This document shows, in pieces, positions 36,934-49,551 of a DNA stretch of 64,000 nucleotides. Position numbers and translations under genes: made by a program. How positions within the stretch are numbered: position 1 is the first letter of the stretch; each line of letters starts with the position of its first letter. The stretch lies in NCBI GenBank assembly GCA_012295275.1, contig CM022671.1:2102832-2166831 (forward strand), written 5' to 3'. A model generated the notes under the pieces. That model did not search any database. It was not told where the DNA came from and worked only from the letters and a program-made list of their open reading frames with translations. This DNA is from Chrysomallon squamiferum. Lineage: Eukaryota > Mollusca > Gastropoda > Neomphalida > Peltospiridae.

Positions 36934-37875
36934 TTTTTCTCTGCAAACTGATTGTTTCGTTATATACGACTTTTTCATTCTTTTAATATGACGAATAACC
37001 AGTGTAATATATAGGAATTCTTTTCTTTTTGTTTTTAATAATAATGTAGTTTTAACATATTTTACACAAAACAAAAGTAACCAGCATTTTCATTTCAAAT
37101 GAAACAACAATGTAATAAACCATATGTTCGTAAAATCAAGCTAGCAGAAGTGATATGTAAAAGTGTTATTTTTAATACATAAAATATTGAAAGAGTTCAC
37201 TGAGGATGCGTGTCAAACGTGTAAGTATACGGTAATTTTAAATGTATCACCACACTTATCTCCCTTTAAAAGAAAGTAAGGAAGGCAGAAGATAGACGCA
37301 GTTTTGTACATGCACTTTTAAATTTTTATTTTTCTATTAGCAGGCTGTTATCTTTGATAGGGAGGCATGTAGCCCACACTTTGATCAGTCCGTCTTGAAG
37401 AACTCGCAGGTATTTGTCAAATGTATGTAATCAAATGTTGGCTGTTGTAATTCACAGAGTTCATATAAAAATGATTAGTATGTAATTCTTTTTCTTTTTT
37501 CTTTTTTTACTTATTTTAACACATTTGTCAACAGGTAAAACTGGCCAAGAAATTTATTTAACACATTTATTAACATTTTGAAACATAAATATGATGACAA
37601 ATAATAATAATAATAATAACACAATAATAATAATAATAATAATAATAATATAAACCCATTAGGCTCTTTTCTCATTAAACTGTTTTATGCAATATCATGA
37701 TTTATTAAATAACAAAATGGTTATATACATATTTTACAATTGTCATATTTTCTTAATAATATTTATAAATATGTGTCACATTTATCAAAGTATCCAGCTT
37801 TTCATACATACACACACAACATCAAAATTAGCAAATTGATGTTATTTATTGTCATGACATTTATTTTGAACATCT
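34931..37875. other. Spacer and inner right palindrome arm
   Basis: No exon recognised. About 35580-36000 repeats 23680-24080 in direct orientation. From about 36180 the sequence is the inverted copy of 17383-19020. (AAT)n tracts lie at about 36001-36052 and 36861-36932; the latter begins at ggcctcagaaataat. Confidence 0.7.
36861..36932. repeat. (AAT)n microsatellite
   Basis: Long AAT run directly after the motif ttggcctcagaa. The equivalent position in the left arm is the TTA/CTA tract at 18302-18394. Confidence 0.95.
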
Positions 37876-40800
37876 TCATATTGATGTTTTCTTTGATTTC
37901 TTCTTTCCAAGCTTTAGTGGGCCCAGAAGTTTGAAAGTACTCCTGAAGTAAACCAAGACAAATAATAAACATAGAATTTAAATTAATTAATTTATCCGAC
38001 TTACATCTATACTTTTTATTATCATTACAAATATGAATAAAAATAATAATCAATCATATAAGCATCAAACATGAAATAACCAAATGGCAACTGTACACAG
38101 CTGAAACAATAACTTTAAAGTAACAGAATCTACTGAACTTCCTTCATGTTTCTAAAAACATTCTGACCTATTTTAGGTTATTTAAATCTTTCCAACATCA
38201 AATCGTGTAAATTAGAGACTTTCAAAATAAAGATAAATAGACTGGTAAGAAATTCATATTACCATTCAATAATGACAAGACAAGTCTCTATAACACAGTC
38301 TGAAGTTAGCTACCTCCATTACAAATGTAGATAATAAATTAGTATGCTGTGGGTTTCACAACAAAAATAATAATTTAATTATTAAAACAATGATACTACT
38401 AGTAATAGTACCTATTCAGAAAATTATACTTTTAATTTTTATACCCGTACGCTTATTGAATATCATTTAAAATGTGTAATTTCCAAGAACAAATCTTGAC
38501 TGGGAACCAGTTAGTTAAGTATATGTTTTGTTCTCAATACATTCCAAACAATCAGAATTATATACAAATGGTAATAATTTATTTCTGTAAATTTAAAATT
38601 TTAAATTTTTTTCTTACACCAAAGATAATAAATAAGTAAAAATTAATGAAAAAAAACAACAACAACTAAAAAACTAAAAAGTATTCCCCTATTAAATTCA
38701 AAAAAAAAAAAACCTACTAGATAAACATACAGAACACACATAACCAATGTCTATAAGATTTCGATGACAGAAACAAGCTGCTCGGTAATCCACCTGAGCT
38801 TTTGGAGGCAAAGTCAGTTTGGAACGGATATTGGGATCAGGCAGGAAAATCCACTGAAAAATAAACAAGAGTAACAACACCTAAACTTTTAACTATTAAT
38901 AATTAATAATATTTGATGTCAAACACGAGTTTTTGCATATTCAAGACATTCAATACTGAAAGACAGTAAAATATTATTAATATTTAGTTATTAGGAGCAA
39001 TTACACTTCAAATACATGGAACAACAACAACACAAAAACAGTTACAAAGCAGAAAAGCTATCACATTCCTCCAGAACTTACCAAGAGGTAATGAAAAAGT
39101 CCTGCCATTTTGGAATCTCTAAATATGTACCTCCTGTTATGTCACAAGCCTTGAAAAATAAATCAGCTAAAAAAACAAAACATTAAGTCTTCAGTTCTGT
39201 ATTCTTAAAATGATTATTATTTTTCTTTTTTTACATATTTATCACATACACTGTTAAATAGATAACATAGTTTACCAGGTGTAATTCTGAAACTTAAACT
39301 GATGACTGTTGTTAGTTTTTTATTTTATAAATAATTATGAAAACAATTTATTTATTACTATTATTTTTTATATCAGGAACTGAGGAAGGAAAGGTTATTA
39401 AAAAATATATTTTTACAAATAAACGGATAATTGTAATAGACCTGTTGAAGCAATCCTGATTCATTATCGAGAACACAAGCATCAACAAAAACATTCTGAA
39501 ACAGAAAAATAAATAGTAATTAAAAAATCATTTAAATTTTTAAAATACATTTACCATTGAATTAGGTTAAAGAAGATTCCTTAAATGAATCTTTATCCCT
39601 CTGGCCTACAAGTTGTATATTGAGCTATAAATCTCCACAAACAGTATCAGGGAAAAAATAAAAAAACAGTTATATTTCCAAAGTTACATTCAAATTATTT
39701 AATAAAAATATGTTTAGTTCAAGTGATGTTAGTTTAGAATGAGAAAAAGTGTATTATAGTTCAGACCTGTGTTCTAGTTGCTGAACTACTGATTGCCTGT
39801 TTCTGTGCAGTAAAACCATCGTTCGCAAAGTTCAAATACAGAGTACTATTGTCTTCAGAACCTTTGATTACCAAAAAACAAAGAAACGTATATTTAAACT
39901 TACGATATGCAGCATAGAGAATTTGAACAGAAATACAATATATAACATTTTCCTTACTAAAAATAAAGCTAATTTTTTCATTATCAATAAAACAAAATTT
40001 TATTATACTTGATTAAACAGTTAAATTACATAGATATAACAAAATATTCTTCCAGTCTGGCAGTGAGATATATATAAAAACACCAACACACACATACAGA
40101 TTAAAATCAGGAAAAAGTAAATTTAATAAATATTTTATGTAGGCATGTATATATAAATAAATATAAATATGCTTGTGAAAATGTTTATTTCATTTACCAA
40201 AATCCTTGCAGACTGTGTCTGATCAAATGAACATTCTTTGTCCATTCTGTCAATATCTTAAACTACAGTTAGGGAAACACAGAAATAGTACAGTCTCTTC
40301 AAATAACAGATCAGTGAAACCTAATCTGTAAACACATTTTGTGAATTTCCAAGTTTCTGTTTTATTATACATCATGATCATCGCTAATCCAGATTTTGCT
40401 ATATTGTGTCAGTTATCACCTATTTGTTTTCTTCTGTTCTTTATGTCTGATAACCAGCTGTACTAAAAAATTGTCCATGGTTGTGTGACAAGAAACAAAT
40501 AACATTTTTTTAATTCACAATATTTAAAATTAGAATTAAGAAGAATTTCAATGAAGAGGATAGAGCACAATGCCATTGTCATAGCTCCAGCAATCAGTGA
40601 ATCAGCAAAGAGTTCACTTTCCAAACCTAAATTATTTATAAATACAAAAAGTAATAAAATATTTCCAGATTTGCTCATCGATTGATTACAGATAAAGCAG
40701 TACATTATCTATCCCTTCCTTGTAACCATAAATTATATTCAGACTTTAAATATCAATATAAATGTAATACATGCTTAACTTTAGAAGTTCTAACACCCAA

Positions 40801-41387
40801 AACCCATTTTAACAGCATACAAAGCCACACAATCACAACTGTACAATATAGTGTCCATGAATTTATTTTATAGAAAACAATTTCCACCAAATTAGTCAGT
40901 CAGAATACAGTGTTCTCTGATTAAAAAGACATCATTAATTTTGAGTTTTAATTTGATCTGTTCTTAAATTTGTTGATGAATTTAACAAGACAAAGTGGTT
41001 TCATGTATTAATTTATCTGATTTTCTTTTTCAAATTAAAAAGTTGCACTCTCCTAAGTTTTATCTAACAGCTCAATTTTTACAGTGAACGAATATCCATA
41101 AAAACTGAAAAGTGGTTCTATTAAAAATAGAAATATTATAATTATTAATATGCCATCGTTCTGGGCCTAACGGTTAACTCCACACATCCAACTATAATAA
41201 AGACTTACTGCTAATAACAAGTTTTTTCATCTCTGACTGAAGGTAGCCATCCACCAGACCAAATAACTCATACTTTCCATCATTAGCCATCTACAGGACT
41301 GTTGCCTTGTCCACTGTGTGTTGTATCATGTTTTGGATAGAAGAACTGTCCAGGACAATGACAAGAAGACTGCTGATATTTTTATCT
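37876..41387 (-). pseudogene. GTF2H3: GTF2H3-B: inverted, multiply broken TFIIH p34 copy
   Basis: Partner of GTF2H3-A. Exons seen on the - strand: a fused exon 1/3 at 41387-41209, exon 4 from 40626, exon 5 40246-40198, exon 6 39871-39767, exon 7 39495-39442, exon 8 39149-39082, exon 9 38853-38718 and exon 11 from 37942 to TGA at 37876-37878. Lesions: exon 1 breaks off after LLVIVLD and joins exon 3 directly, removing the WWG segment, exon 2 (LSKCMDAV) and two introns; exon 3 has a 2-base deletion; the exon 6 acceptor is TG in place of AG; exon 8 is one base short (68 against 69); exon 10, carrying the CxxC of the zinc finger, is missing; the end is two residues shorter. Exon 4 retains GAA where copy A has TAA. 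Clearly a pseudogene. Confidence 0.88.
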
Positions 41388-41849
41388 ATAAAATAATAAT
41401 ATTTTGCACATACAAGTATTTAATAGAAAAAAACAACAACAATTTGATATTTAATAATACCACTATTAAACAAAACCACATTTGATTTTTTATTAATCAG
41501 CTGTGCTCATGAATTATATGTCATTTTTCTAAGTTAAAAACAAAAGATAAATAAATAAATATAAGAATAAATTGAATTACTTTTAAGAAAGCGATGATGT
41601 GACCCTGAATAGAATGTCCAATAAATAATTTACACATAAAAGTCACTTTTAAAAACAATACTTATTTATTTATTTTTATATTTTATTAATCTATAATAGA
41701 AATATTACTAATAACAGTTTATTCTTAAACTTAAAAGTAAAACTATAAAATGTATATTTTAAAAAGCTGTTTCTGTTAAACTTAAATATAGAAACAAAAA
41801 ATATGTATTGAAGCATACCGCCCATAATTAACAGTTATATCTGCTTAAT

Positions 41850-42080
41850 GAACTTAACAACTACTTCGAGAGAAACGGAACAAAAAGCTATCAACTGGCA
41901 TTTTGTCATTTCTTTATCTACATGGACAGCGTAACAATGACTAAATAGGGGTGATAACTCCCACCCTGATTCCTGACGAAACCGCCATCTGTAACATTGT
42001 TTTATTCGAATGAAATTCAAAACTGGAACACTAGTGAACATGAATAGGAAAGGTATAACATTCATTTTAAACAAATTTTT
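41850..42080. promoter_or_regulatory. Putative divergent promoter of the B copies
   Basis: Inverted counterpart of 9640-9900. The candidate EIF2B1 start here is ATG AAT AGG AAA G|GTATAA (near 42038), and the candidate GTF2H3 ATG reads atggcggtttcgtc on the - strand. Confidence 0.35.
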
Positions 42081-43190
42081 GTTTTAATTCGATGTTACTG
42101 TAAAGAAAAAATATATAATAATAAGAAAATAAATTATAAACATGAAAACTTTCAGAAGTGAAATAGAAAAAATAATTAAGAATCGTAGGGCTGTAGTTTA
42201 TAGTTACTCTGATACTGATATTATAAATAATATAATATTTTAATATTTATTTGTTATTTACGATGTCTTGTAAGTTGTAAAATTATAAAATCACAGAAAT
42301 GCTTTTATAAAACATGCTCAATGTTTTAACACAAAACAAACCTAACAGTAACACTGATATTCACTGTTCATCTGTTCTTTACTTTCTGTTCATTCTGTTT
42401 TTTGAGGAGTAATGCTGCTGTATGGCAATGCTGTATACACAGTTTGACCGATATGATAGTGTTTCTGTTTAATGTAATTAAATCATATAAACAGTTTTAT
42501 TAGCAGTATTTGTACAAGATTATCCACCAACAATATCATTTTTGTCAGCAGTAATGGTAAAAACTGGCAATTTTAACATTTTCACCATATTTTATTGGAG
42601 GCTAGGATCTGTTTTGCTCTAATTCTCCAATATATTTCGTTTCTCTATTAATTTCCTTAGTGACACATACTGACATAGCATCATTAAGACAGATACCTTG
42701 CAGACTGAATGTACAGAATATAATTATAGGTTAATATCAGGTTTTCATTGGATGACAGATTAGAATAGATTATTGGCAAAGTTGTTATATTAGTCTATTT
42801 TTTTGGAAATAGTTTGTACATCACCTGTGCATATTTTCCATGAATCCAAACAAATATAGGTATACTTCATTTTTAATATGTTTTCTAAAACAGGTGAAAA
42901 TATCCAAATGAAAGAATAACTTGTAAATATACATATGACTGACCTATTTGCACATACAACAAATTCAGTATTTTTTACTTGTCAAACTTTTCAAATTTAT
43001 TGAAGCAAATAAAGGTAATTGTTTTCAATATGGAAAGGTGCACTTGTGTGCAAAACAATTTGTGCTTGCCTTCAGTTTGCTATTTTAATAAGTAAATTCA
43101 TTAAATTATTGTGAGTTTGTACCAGAGTTTGTAGCATATTTTGAAATTACAATAACTACTACTACTACTACTACTATTTTTATTATACAG
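42080..43190. other. Large intron of EIF2B1-B
   Basis: No exon recognised. The N-terminal exon expected here (about 35 residues) could not be found. The part from about 42420 to 43150 has no counterpart in copy A. A (TAC)n tract precedes the acceptor at 43190. Confidence 0.6.
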
Positions 43191-46100
43191 TTGAGACATT
43201 AGCTGAGATGAGAGCTCGACTGAAGGATCCTATAAATACCCTGAGTCAAACAGAAAGCAGTGTCACATCAATTTCATCTGGATGTGAACTCTTCTTAAGA
43301 TTTATCACACTGGCAAATCTTCAGCATTCAGCAAGTATTGATTCTATCAAACAAGCCTTCCAATAAGATCTTCACATTAAGGAGCAAGTCTGAAACTTTA
43401 ATTTCAGAGGTTAAAATAATATAATATAAATTGTAATGAATAACTGTCTGTCAGGCTCAGAAAACATTTAGATTTTGGATGAGAGATCTGCAGTCTGTGT
43501 TAGGTTTGTCACCCAGTAGCCATTAATATTTCCTCTGTTTTATCTCTGTGCTGTTGAAAGAAGACATAAAATTGATCCATTAATTTTGAAATTATTCATT
43601 TTCTTCTTGTTTACTGTAACTGTAAAATACATTTATTTATTATGCCATTTAACAGTTGTTGTCTAATATTCATTGTTAGATAATTGTATATTATAATCAC
43701 ACACACATACACACACATAATAGTTTGTAGTTATTTTAGAGATCTCTTTATTTAATTACAGTGATTTCTGTTTTATAGGATTTTCAAGAATGTCAAAACA
43801 TTCTGGTACAATGAGGGAATTTATTTCTTCAAAAAATTGCCAGTTCCTGTCAAAAAATTAGCCAGATTAGCTCATCCATTTATTGCATATGGAGCAGTAA
43901 GTTGTCTCCCCCTTGCTTGTAATCATAAATTATATTCAGGCCTTAAATATTAATATAAATGTAATTCATACTTAAATTTAAAAGTTCTAATATCCAAAAT
44001 TCCTTTTAATTGCATACAGAGACAATCAGTTACTATAGTGTCCATAAATTTATTTAATGATCAATGATCTCAGTGAACTAGTTATAAACTATTCAAGTAT
44101 CCTTCAAGATCTGCAACCTTTTAAAAATAATTTTCTGAAATCCTCATCACACACACACACACATACACATTCATACATATATACACATACACACATATAA
44201 ACATATATTATCTCTTTTTTTCAGTCTGTTGTTATCCAGTTTTTATCTGCACTGGCCTTTAAGATTTTAGTTCAATACACTTAGTTAAGGTTAATAATTA
44301 GTTAGTAAGGAATTTGTGTTGTGGCATGGTAACTTTTATTATTGTTGTAAATTACTGGATTTATTACAACTACTAGTACTTACAATTACTATTATCACAG
44401 TCATTTTCTTAATTATTATTAGTAATGTTCTATTATAATTATCTTGTTTGTACTTCAAGAGTTGTACTTCAACTATTAAAGGAGGCTGCAGAAGCCAAGA
44501 AAAGATTAGAAGTCTATGTCACAGAATCTCTTCCTGACAAATCAGGGTAAAAATATTTAAAACCAACATTCGTCTGTTTAATATTATCTTTTATTTATAT
44601 CATTATGTAAATTTACCTACATCTTACTCAAAATATTTTCTTTTTTCATGTATTATAATTTTATTTTATTTTTTAAAGCATATTTTCAAATATATTTACA
44701 AAACCTGTTTCATAGAATTTTCTCAAAAGGATTCTCATTTTGCCTTTCTGTTTAAAAAAGAAAAGAAAATGACTTATTGTTGAAATAGATAATGAAACCT
44801 AGGCTTAAAGAAAACACTGGATATTGGTGGTTAACATCAGCCTTGATGTTACACAGAATAATATTCTAAATGTATTTCACATATATCCAGATCATTGTAT
44901 TATTTAATACTTGTTACAGTTTTTGTTATTAATAAAATACAGCAAGGTCCTGAAAATGTATGATGACACTATGACAAAAGTAAATTAACAAAATAAATAA
45001 ATACATGACAAAATGAATTTTAGAAGGATTAATTTATTCAGATTATAAATCAGAAATATATTTGCAGCTGGAGCTGGTAAATATTCTTGTTGTATCTCTA
45101 TCGTTCATTCTTTCTACTTCTGTGTATGTATGAGTGGTTTCATTCTTTATTTTCTGTTTCTTTATATTTATTTACTATTAAAAGAAAACAACCCTCCAAA
45201 ACAGGAAAAACAGGAACAAAACAAGTGAAAATTATTAACCAGTTTAAATGAAAATAGCAGGTGTATTTATGGTTTTTCAGGTGTCAGACATACAAAGAGT
45301 TATCTGCTCTTGGTATTCCCACGACTGTTGTTTTGGATTCTGCAGTAGGGTAAGTTGATTTCAAAAATGAATTCTTTCTAATAATCATTATTTCCTTACT
45401 TGACAAATACCCACATTTTTATCTCCCTCCCCATCTCTGTCTGTTTATCTGGCTCTCTATTTCTGTGTATATGGCTATATTAAATTTTCATAATCATAAT
45501 GGTAATCTATTTAATCAGTTCTGGCTTTTAAAGTTTATTATATCTTTCTCTGATTTTTCTTTTTTTTTCTTCTGAATATATATTTTTGTGTTTAAATAAT
45601 TTTGCATTCTTGTATCAATTATTTGAAATATAGTCTTGTAGAATCTTGCTTCAAATATTTTTGTTATGCTTATTTAGGTATGTAATGGAAAAAGTGGATC
45701 TTGTTTTGGTAGGTGCAGAAGGAGTAGTAGAAAGTGGAGGAATTATAAATAAGGTATCTAGTTAACATTTATTTTGTGTCCATCATAAGTGTTGACCATA
45801 ATGATGTAATAATAATGTTGAAGATGATGATGATGATATTTTGTATATTTCCAAGTTCTTCTGGCAGTCAGTTTTAGCTAGCAAGAAAAGATAACAGTAA
45901 AGTAACAGGTTTATGAAGATGTAACAGGACTGAGATTTACATAAATAGAAATATGTTAAAAATCTGATTGCCTGAGTAAACTGTTGGAAAATGGCAAGGG
46001 GAGAAGAGAAAAATGTCAGTTCATTATTTTATTATTTTACTATAATAATGTATCATTAATACAGACTTGTGACAAGAAACAAATCAAATATTCATGTAGG

Positions 46101-46304
46101 TGTGTGAAAAACAGTTATCAGCATTTGTTTATATCATGTGAGGTACACTTTAATGCTTCTGTTATTGTTTCTGTACAGATTGGAACATACACAATGGCCA
46201 TATCAGCTAAAGCTATGAATAAACCAGTGTACGTAGTTGCTGAAAGTTTTAAGTTTGTTCGACTCTATCCTCTGAATCAGCAGGATATTCCAAATCAGTT
46301 TAAG
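43191..46304 (+). pseudogene. EIF2B1: EIF2B1-B: inverted, multiply broken eIF2B alpha copy
   Basis: Exons 43191-43330, 43779-43896, about 44455-44546, 45281-45349, 45678-45753 and 46179-46304 match EIF2B1-A. Lesions: the donor after 43330 is GC in place of GT (TTCA|GCAAGT); TGA at 43812-43814 (CAA in copy A); exon 43779-43896 is one base longer than its partner (118 against 117), shifting the frame; the exon ending at 44546 has lost about 20 bases including its AG acceptor; and the terminal exon (ending [11 protein letters not shown] in copy A) is absent. The exon 46179-46304 is open here ([15 protein letters not shown]), whereas copy A has a stop. Exons 45281-45349 and 45678-45753 are intact. 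Confidence 0.88.
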
Positions 46305-46696
46305 GTAACATGAAATAGATTCATATTTTTATCACTTTTTAAAATAATTTATTTTCCTTTTTTAAAGATATTTTTGATTCGTAAATTTTGTTAAATCCTT
46401 TCAATTACACATTTGTCACCCCTTTTATTCATTATAATTATATATTTCTTTATCTATCTGTCTAATCTATCAATGTTTCATTGTTTTATTTATTTTTGTA
46501 TTGTTAGAATCCTCTTATTATATTTGTGAAATGATAAATCTTCTTTTTTGTTACATTGTGATATTTTTTACAATGAATATTAAAATTGCTTTATATATAT
46601 TTGTTAATATAATATACAAGAAAAAACATCAGAATATATCAGAATACATGGACGAATGTAATACTTTTAGGAATGAACTCCAAATAATAATAATAA

Positions 46697-46727
<31 letters not shown>

Positions 46728-48497
46728 AAGAAGAAATTAATTAATTTAATTCAAATTCAAGATTTGAACGTGACAGTTATATGAATTCTGAGCCATAGTA
46801 TATACATCTCATAGATAATTTTCTATATAATTTAATTTTCTCTATAGAGATAACTTTACCATGTAATTAGCTTAAAAAAACACCAGTTAAATTTAATACA
46901 ATTTGCTGTGTGGCACACTTGTTAAATACGCTTCTGTTAAAAGGTTCACACAAACTGCCTTTTTTCTATAAATATAAAAATAACGTCTACTCTGTAATAT
47001 GGTGGAACTAATAAATAATTGATATTTTTATAATTGAAACACGACGTTTTCATAATAAAAACGTGTTTCGATTATAATAATTCTTTTTTATTATATATAT
47101 ATAAAAATAAAAAAGAATTATGCAAGTGGGTCGACTTTAGTAAATATCTTTAAAACAGTAAATAAATGAATAAAAAAGAAAATTTACTAACTTAGTTTAG
47201 TTTTATAAAATTACATAACGATTTTTAATATGACTGTAAGAAATATCACTTTCTATCAAAATGTAATAATAAAATATATTTAAAAAATACACAAATAATA
47301 TATAGTAGCGTCATAAACTATTAAAACATAAAGAAATATCTAATTGGTTACGTAACCAGTTTACATCAGTGTTAATAAAAACGGAAAGGAAAAAGATGAT
47401 CAGACAGTCCTCACCGACAAACAATTGCTGTCTTTTATTATTGTCTTAGTTATGCCTAAGTCAAGAAAAGTCATGTTAAAAACAAATTCTTTTCTTTAAA
47501 CAACCATAAGAAAACTTCTACTGGAAGACAGTAAATTAAATAAATAAATAAATAAATTCGATTTATTATTTCAGTGTTCATTCGGTTATTCACCAACGTA
47601 TTGTTATGTCTTCTCCAGTTCTGATTTTCAGTTCATGGCAACTTCACACACTGATTCATTTCTGTTGCGAGCCGAGGTCATAAAATAAATATATAAATAA
47701 AAAGAGAATGAATGAAAAGAAAGAAAAGTGAAAAAATTAAGGAATGAAAGATAAAAAAAATAAAAAATAAAGGAAAGCAGTTCATCTATATATGTATGTT
47801 TTAATTATGTCTTTGATATCTAAATATCAAACAATAAAAGAAACAAAAAAGAGAAAGACCAATAATAAATACTAGAAATACAAAAAAGAAGTAAATGAAC
47901 GAAGAGAGTAGATTGGAAGAAATCACAAAGAAACATTAAAAACTAACATTCAGTTAAGTCATAGACCAATTTGTATACATCTTTATTGGTTAGAAAAGGA
48001 AAGATACATCGGAAAGAAAGCCGACAACCCAGCACTACATAATATGAATCAGTATGTACAATGTCACGTGACAGAACTTTCCAGGAGCAGAGTTATGATA
48101 TTAAAAAGTAGATAAATAAAAGGAAATAACTTGATTCGAAAACCGTGTCTGTAATGTACTGTGTTTATTTTATAAGAACCAGCCTAAAAGAAACAAGAAA
48201 CGAACAAACAATCAAACGAAAAACCAAACAAAACAACGCATTTATGTAGCATGAAGAAAAAGGAAAAAGAATAGTTCATCATTTATTTTTATTTTTTCAT
48301 TATGTCCATCATATATTAACGGATAAAAAATGGAAAGAAAGTCGAATTAAAAAAAAACAACTAAGAAACGAAAGAGGGAACTGACGAAATCAAAAGGAAA
48401 GAAGCAAAGAATTTTTAAAAATTCTTTAGCAGAAAAGAAGGATCTGAAAAACAATAAACACAAAGAAATACTTTTGACTAAATTACATGTTACTCAC
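46305..48497. other. Breakpoint region and spacer
   Basis: The match to EIF2B1-A's last intron ends near 46560. The next bases (tttttacaatgaatattaaaa) match an EGF-B intron at about 51548, so unrelated introns are joined. An (AAG)n tract lies at 46697-46735. About 46790-46870 resembles 53560-53620. About 47605-47720 resembles 23220-23330. About 48035-48200 resembles 54410-54560. No exon recognised. Confidence 0.65.
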
Positions 48498-48935
48498 CTG
48501 TGTTGATATCATCTGACCTCATGAGACACACAGCATCTTCTATACCATGATTACAGAAACACGTCCCATCAAAGAAACATTCTCCGTTCAGACACACTTT
48601 ACTGCATGTTTCATTACAAAAATTCCCCCACCATCCTTTCTTACAGCCATCGAGACACTCCCCTGTGTGACGATCACAAACGGATTCGTTTGGAATGGTT
48701 GATGAACAGTTTCTTGTACAATGTTTTGCACAATTCTCTCCCCAGAAACCATTTTCGCATTTATGACATATACCTGTTGTTTTATCACAACCGTCGACAT
48801 CACAGTTGTTGCACTGGTCTGTACAGTTGTCTCCGTACCAGCCAGGTGAACATAATTTACATTGTCCTTTGCATTCCAAACAGTTGTATGACCAAGTAGA
48901 TAAATTACTCAAATGGTCAATTTTCTCATCTATTT
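48498..48935 (-). CDS. Orphan EGF-repeat exon, open
   Basis: One exon, acceptor ttacccccag at 48936 and donor ACAG|GTGAGT after 48498, entered in phase 1. It encodes about four MEGF-type EGF motifs (CKLCSPGWYGDNC, CHKCENGFWGENC, CKKGWWGNFC, CFCNHGIEDAVC) without stops. It is homologous to the 5' half of EGF-A exon 4724-4116 and to 1-270. No signal peptide, transmembrane or tail exon lies nearby on this strand, and the genes on both sides run the other way, so it is isolated by rearrangement. It could be an exon of a gene whose other parts lie far away, or a relic. Confidence 0.6.
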
Positions 48936-49454
48936 CTGGGGGTAAAAGACAAAAAGAAGTAAAAAAAAGAGAGTAAAAAATAATACTAATACTAATAAAA
49001 AAATACACAAGAACAATAATAATAAACCTATTTTATTTTTAATGCTATAAAATCTGTTCTTATGTTAATATTGAAGTTGTCACCAACTCCACTACAATGA
49101 CAGAAATAGCACATTCATTATCATCGCTAACTTCATCAGTACAGTTATTAATATAATTACCCAATCATTTTTATCATTTATTGATAATAATTATAGATAA
49201 GTATATAATATACACTCAGGTAAAATGTCAGCTTTGGCTTTTTAGCTGACTGGAAAAAAAAAAAATCAGTTAACGGGCTAAGCAGAGCACCTTTGGATCA
49301 TTGTCTACACACCAGTCAATACATTCCTAGAGGAAATATTTATAGTTATTTATATATCGATTGTTAGTAATGTACATTGACAGAGAGATAAACAAGCTAC
49401 CTAAACGTTTACTTCGAGGAACGGCGAAACTTCGTCTTAGTTTTGTTTGAAAGA

Positions 49455-49461
49455 TATAAAA
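49455..49461 (+). promoter_or_regulatory. TATA box, unit 3 (EGF-B)
   Basis: TATAAAA 97 bases before the exon-0 ATG at 49552. The upstream words gtttacttcgaggaacggcga and cgtcttagttttgtttg are shared with the unit 5 block. Confidence 0.55.
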
Positions 49462-49551
49462 TAATGAATTTATTGAAGACTGGAGCTTTTAACAGTTCTG
49501 TCTGATTATTTTATAAAAAAAAGTGTAAACTATTAAAGTGATTCAAACACA

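Larger units (their letters stand above)
36180..46560. repeat. Right arm of large inverted duplication
   Basis: Reverse-complement partner of about 5700-19020. Some exons are nearly identical (GTF2H3 exon 9 differs at one of 136 bases; EIF2B1 exon 45281-45349 shows no difference by eye). The match stops near 46560, before the last EIF2B1 exon. Confidence 0.9.

Noticed and set aside
37876-46304. Copy B as a processed retrocopy
   Set aside because: Introns and intergenic sequence are kept, so the duplication was at DNA level. The exon 1/3 fusion is a local deletion.
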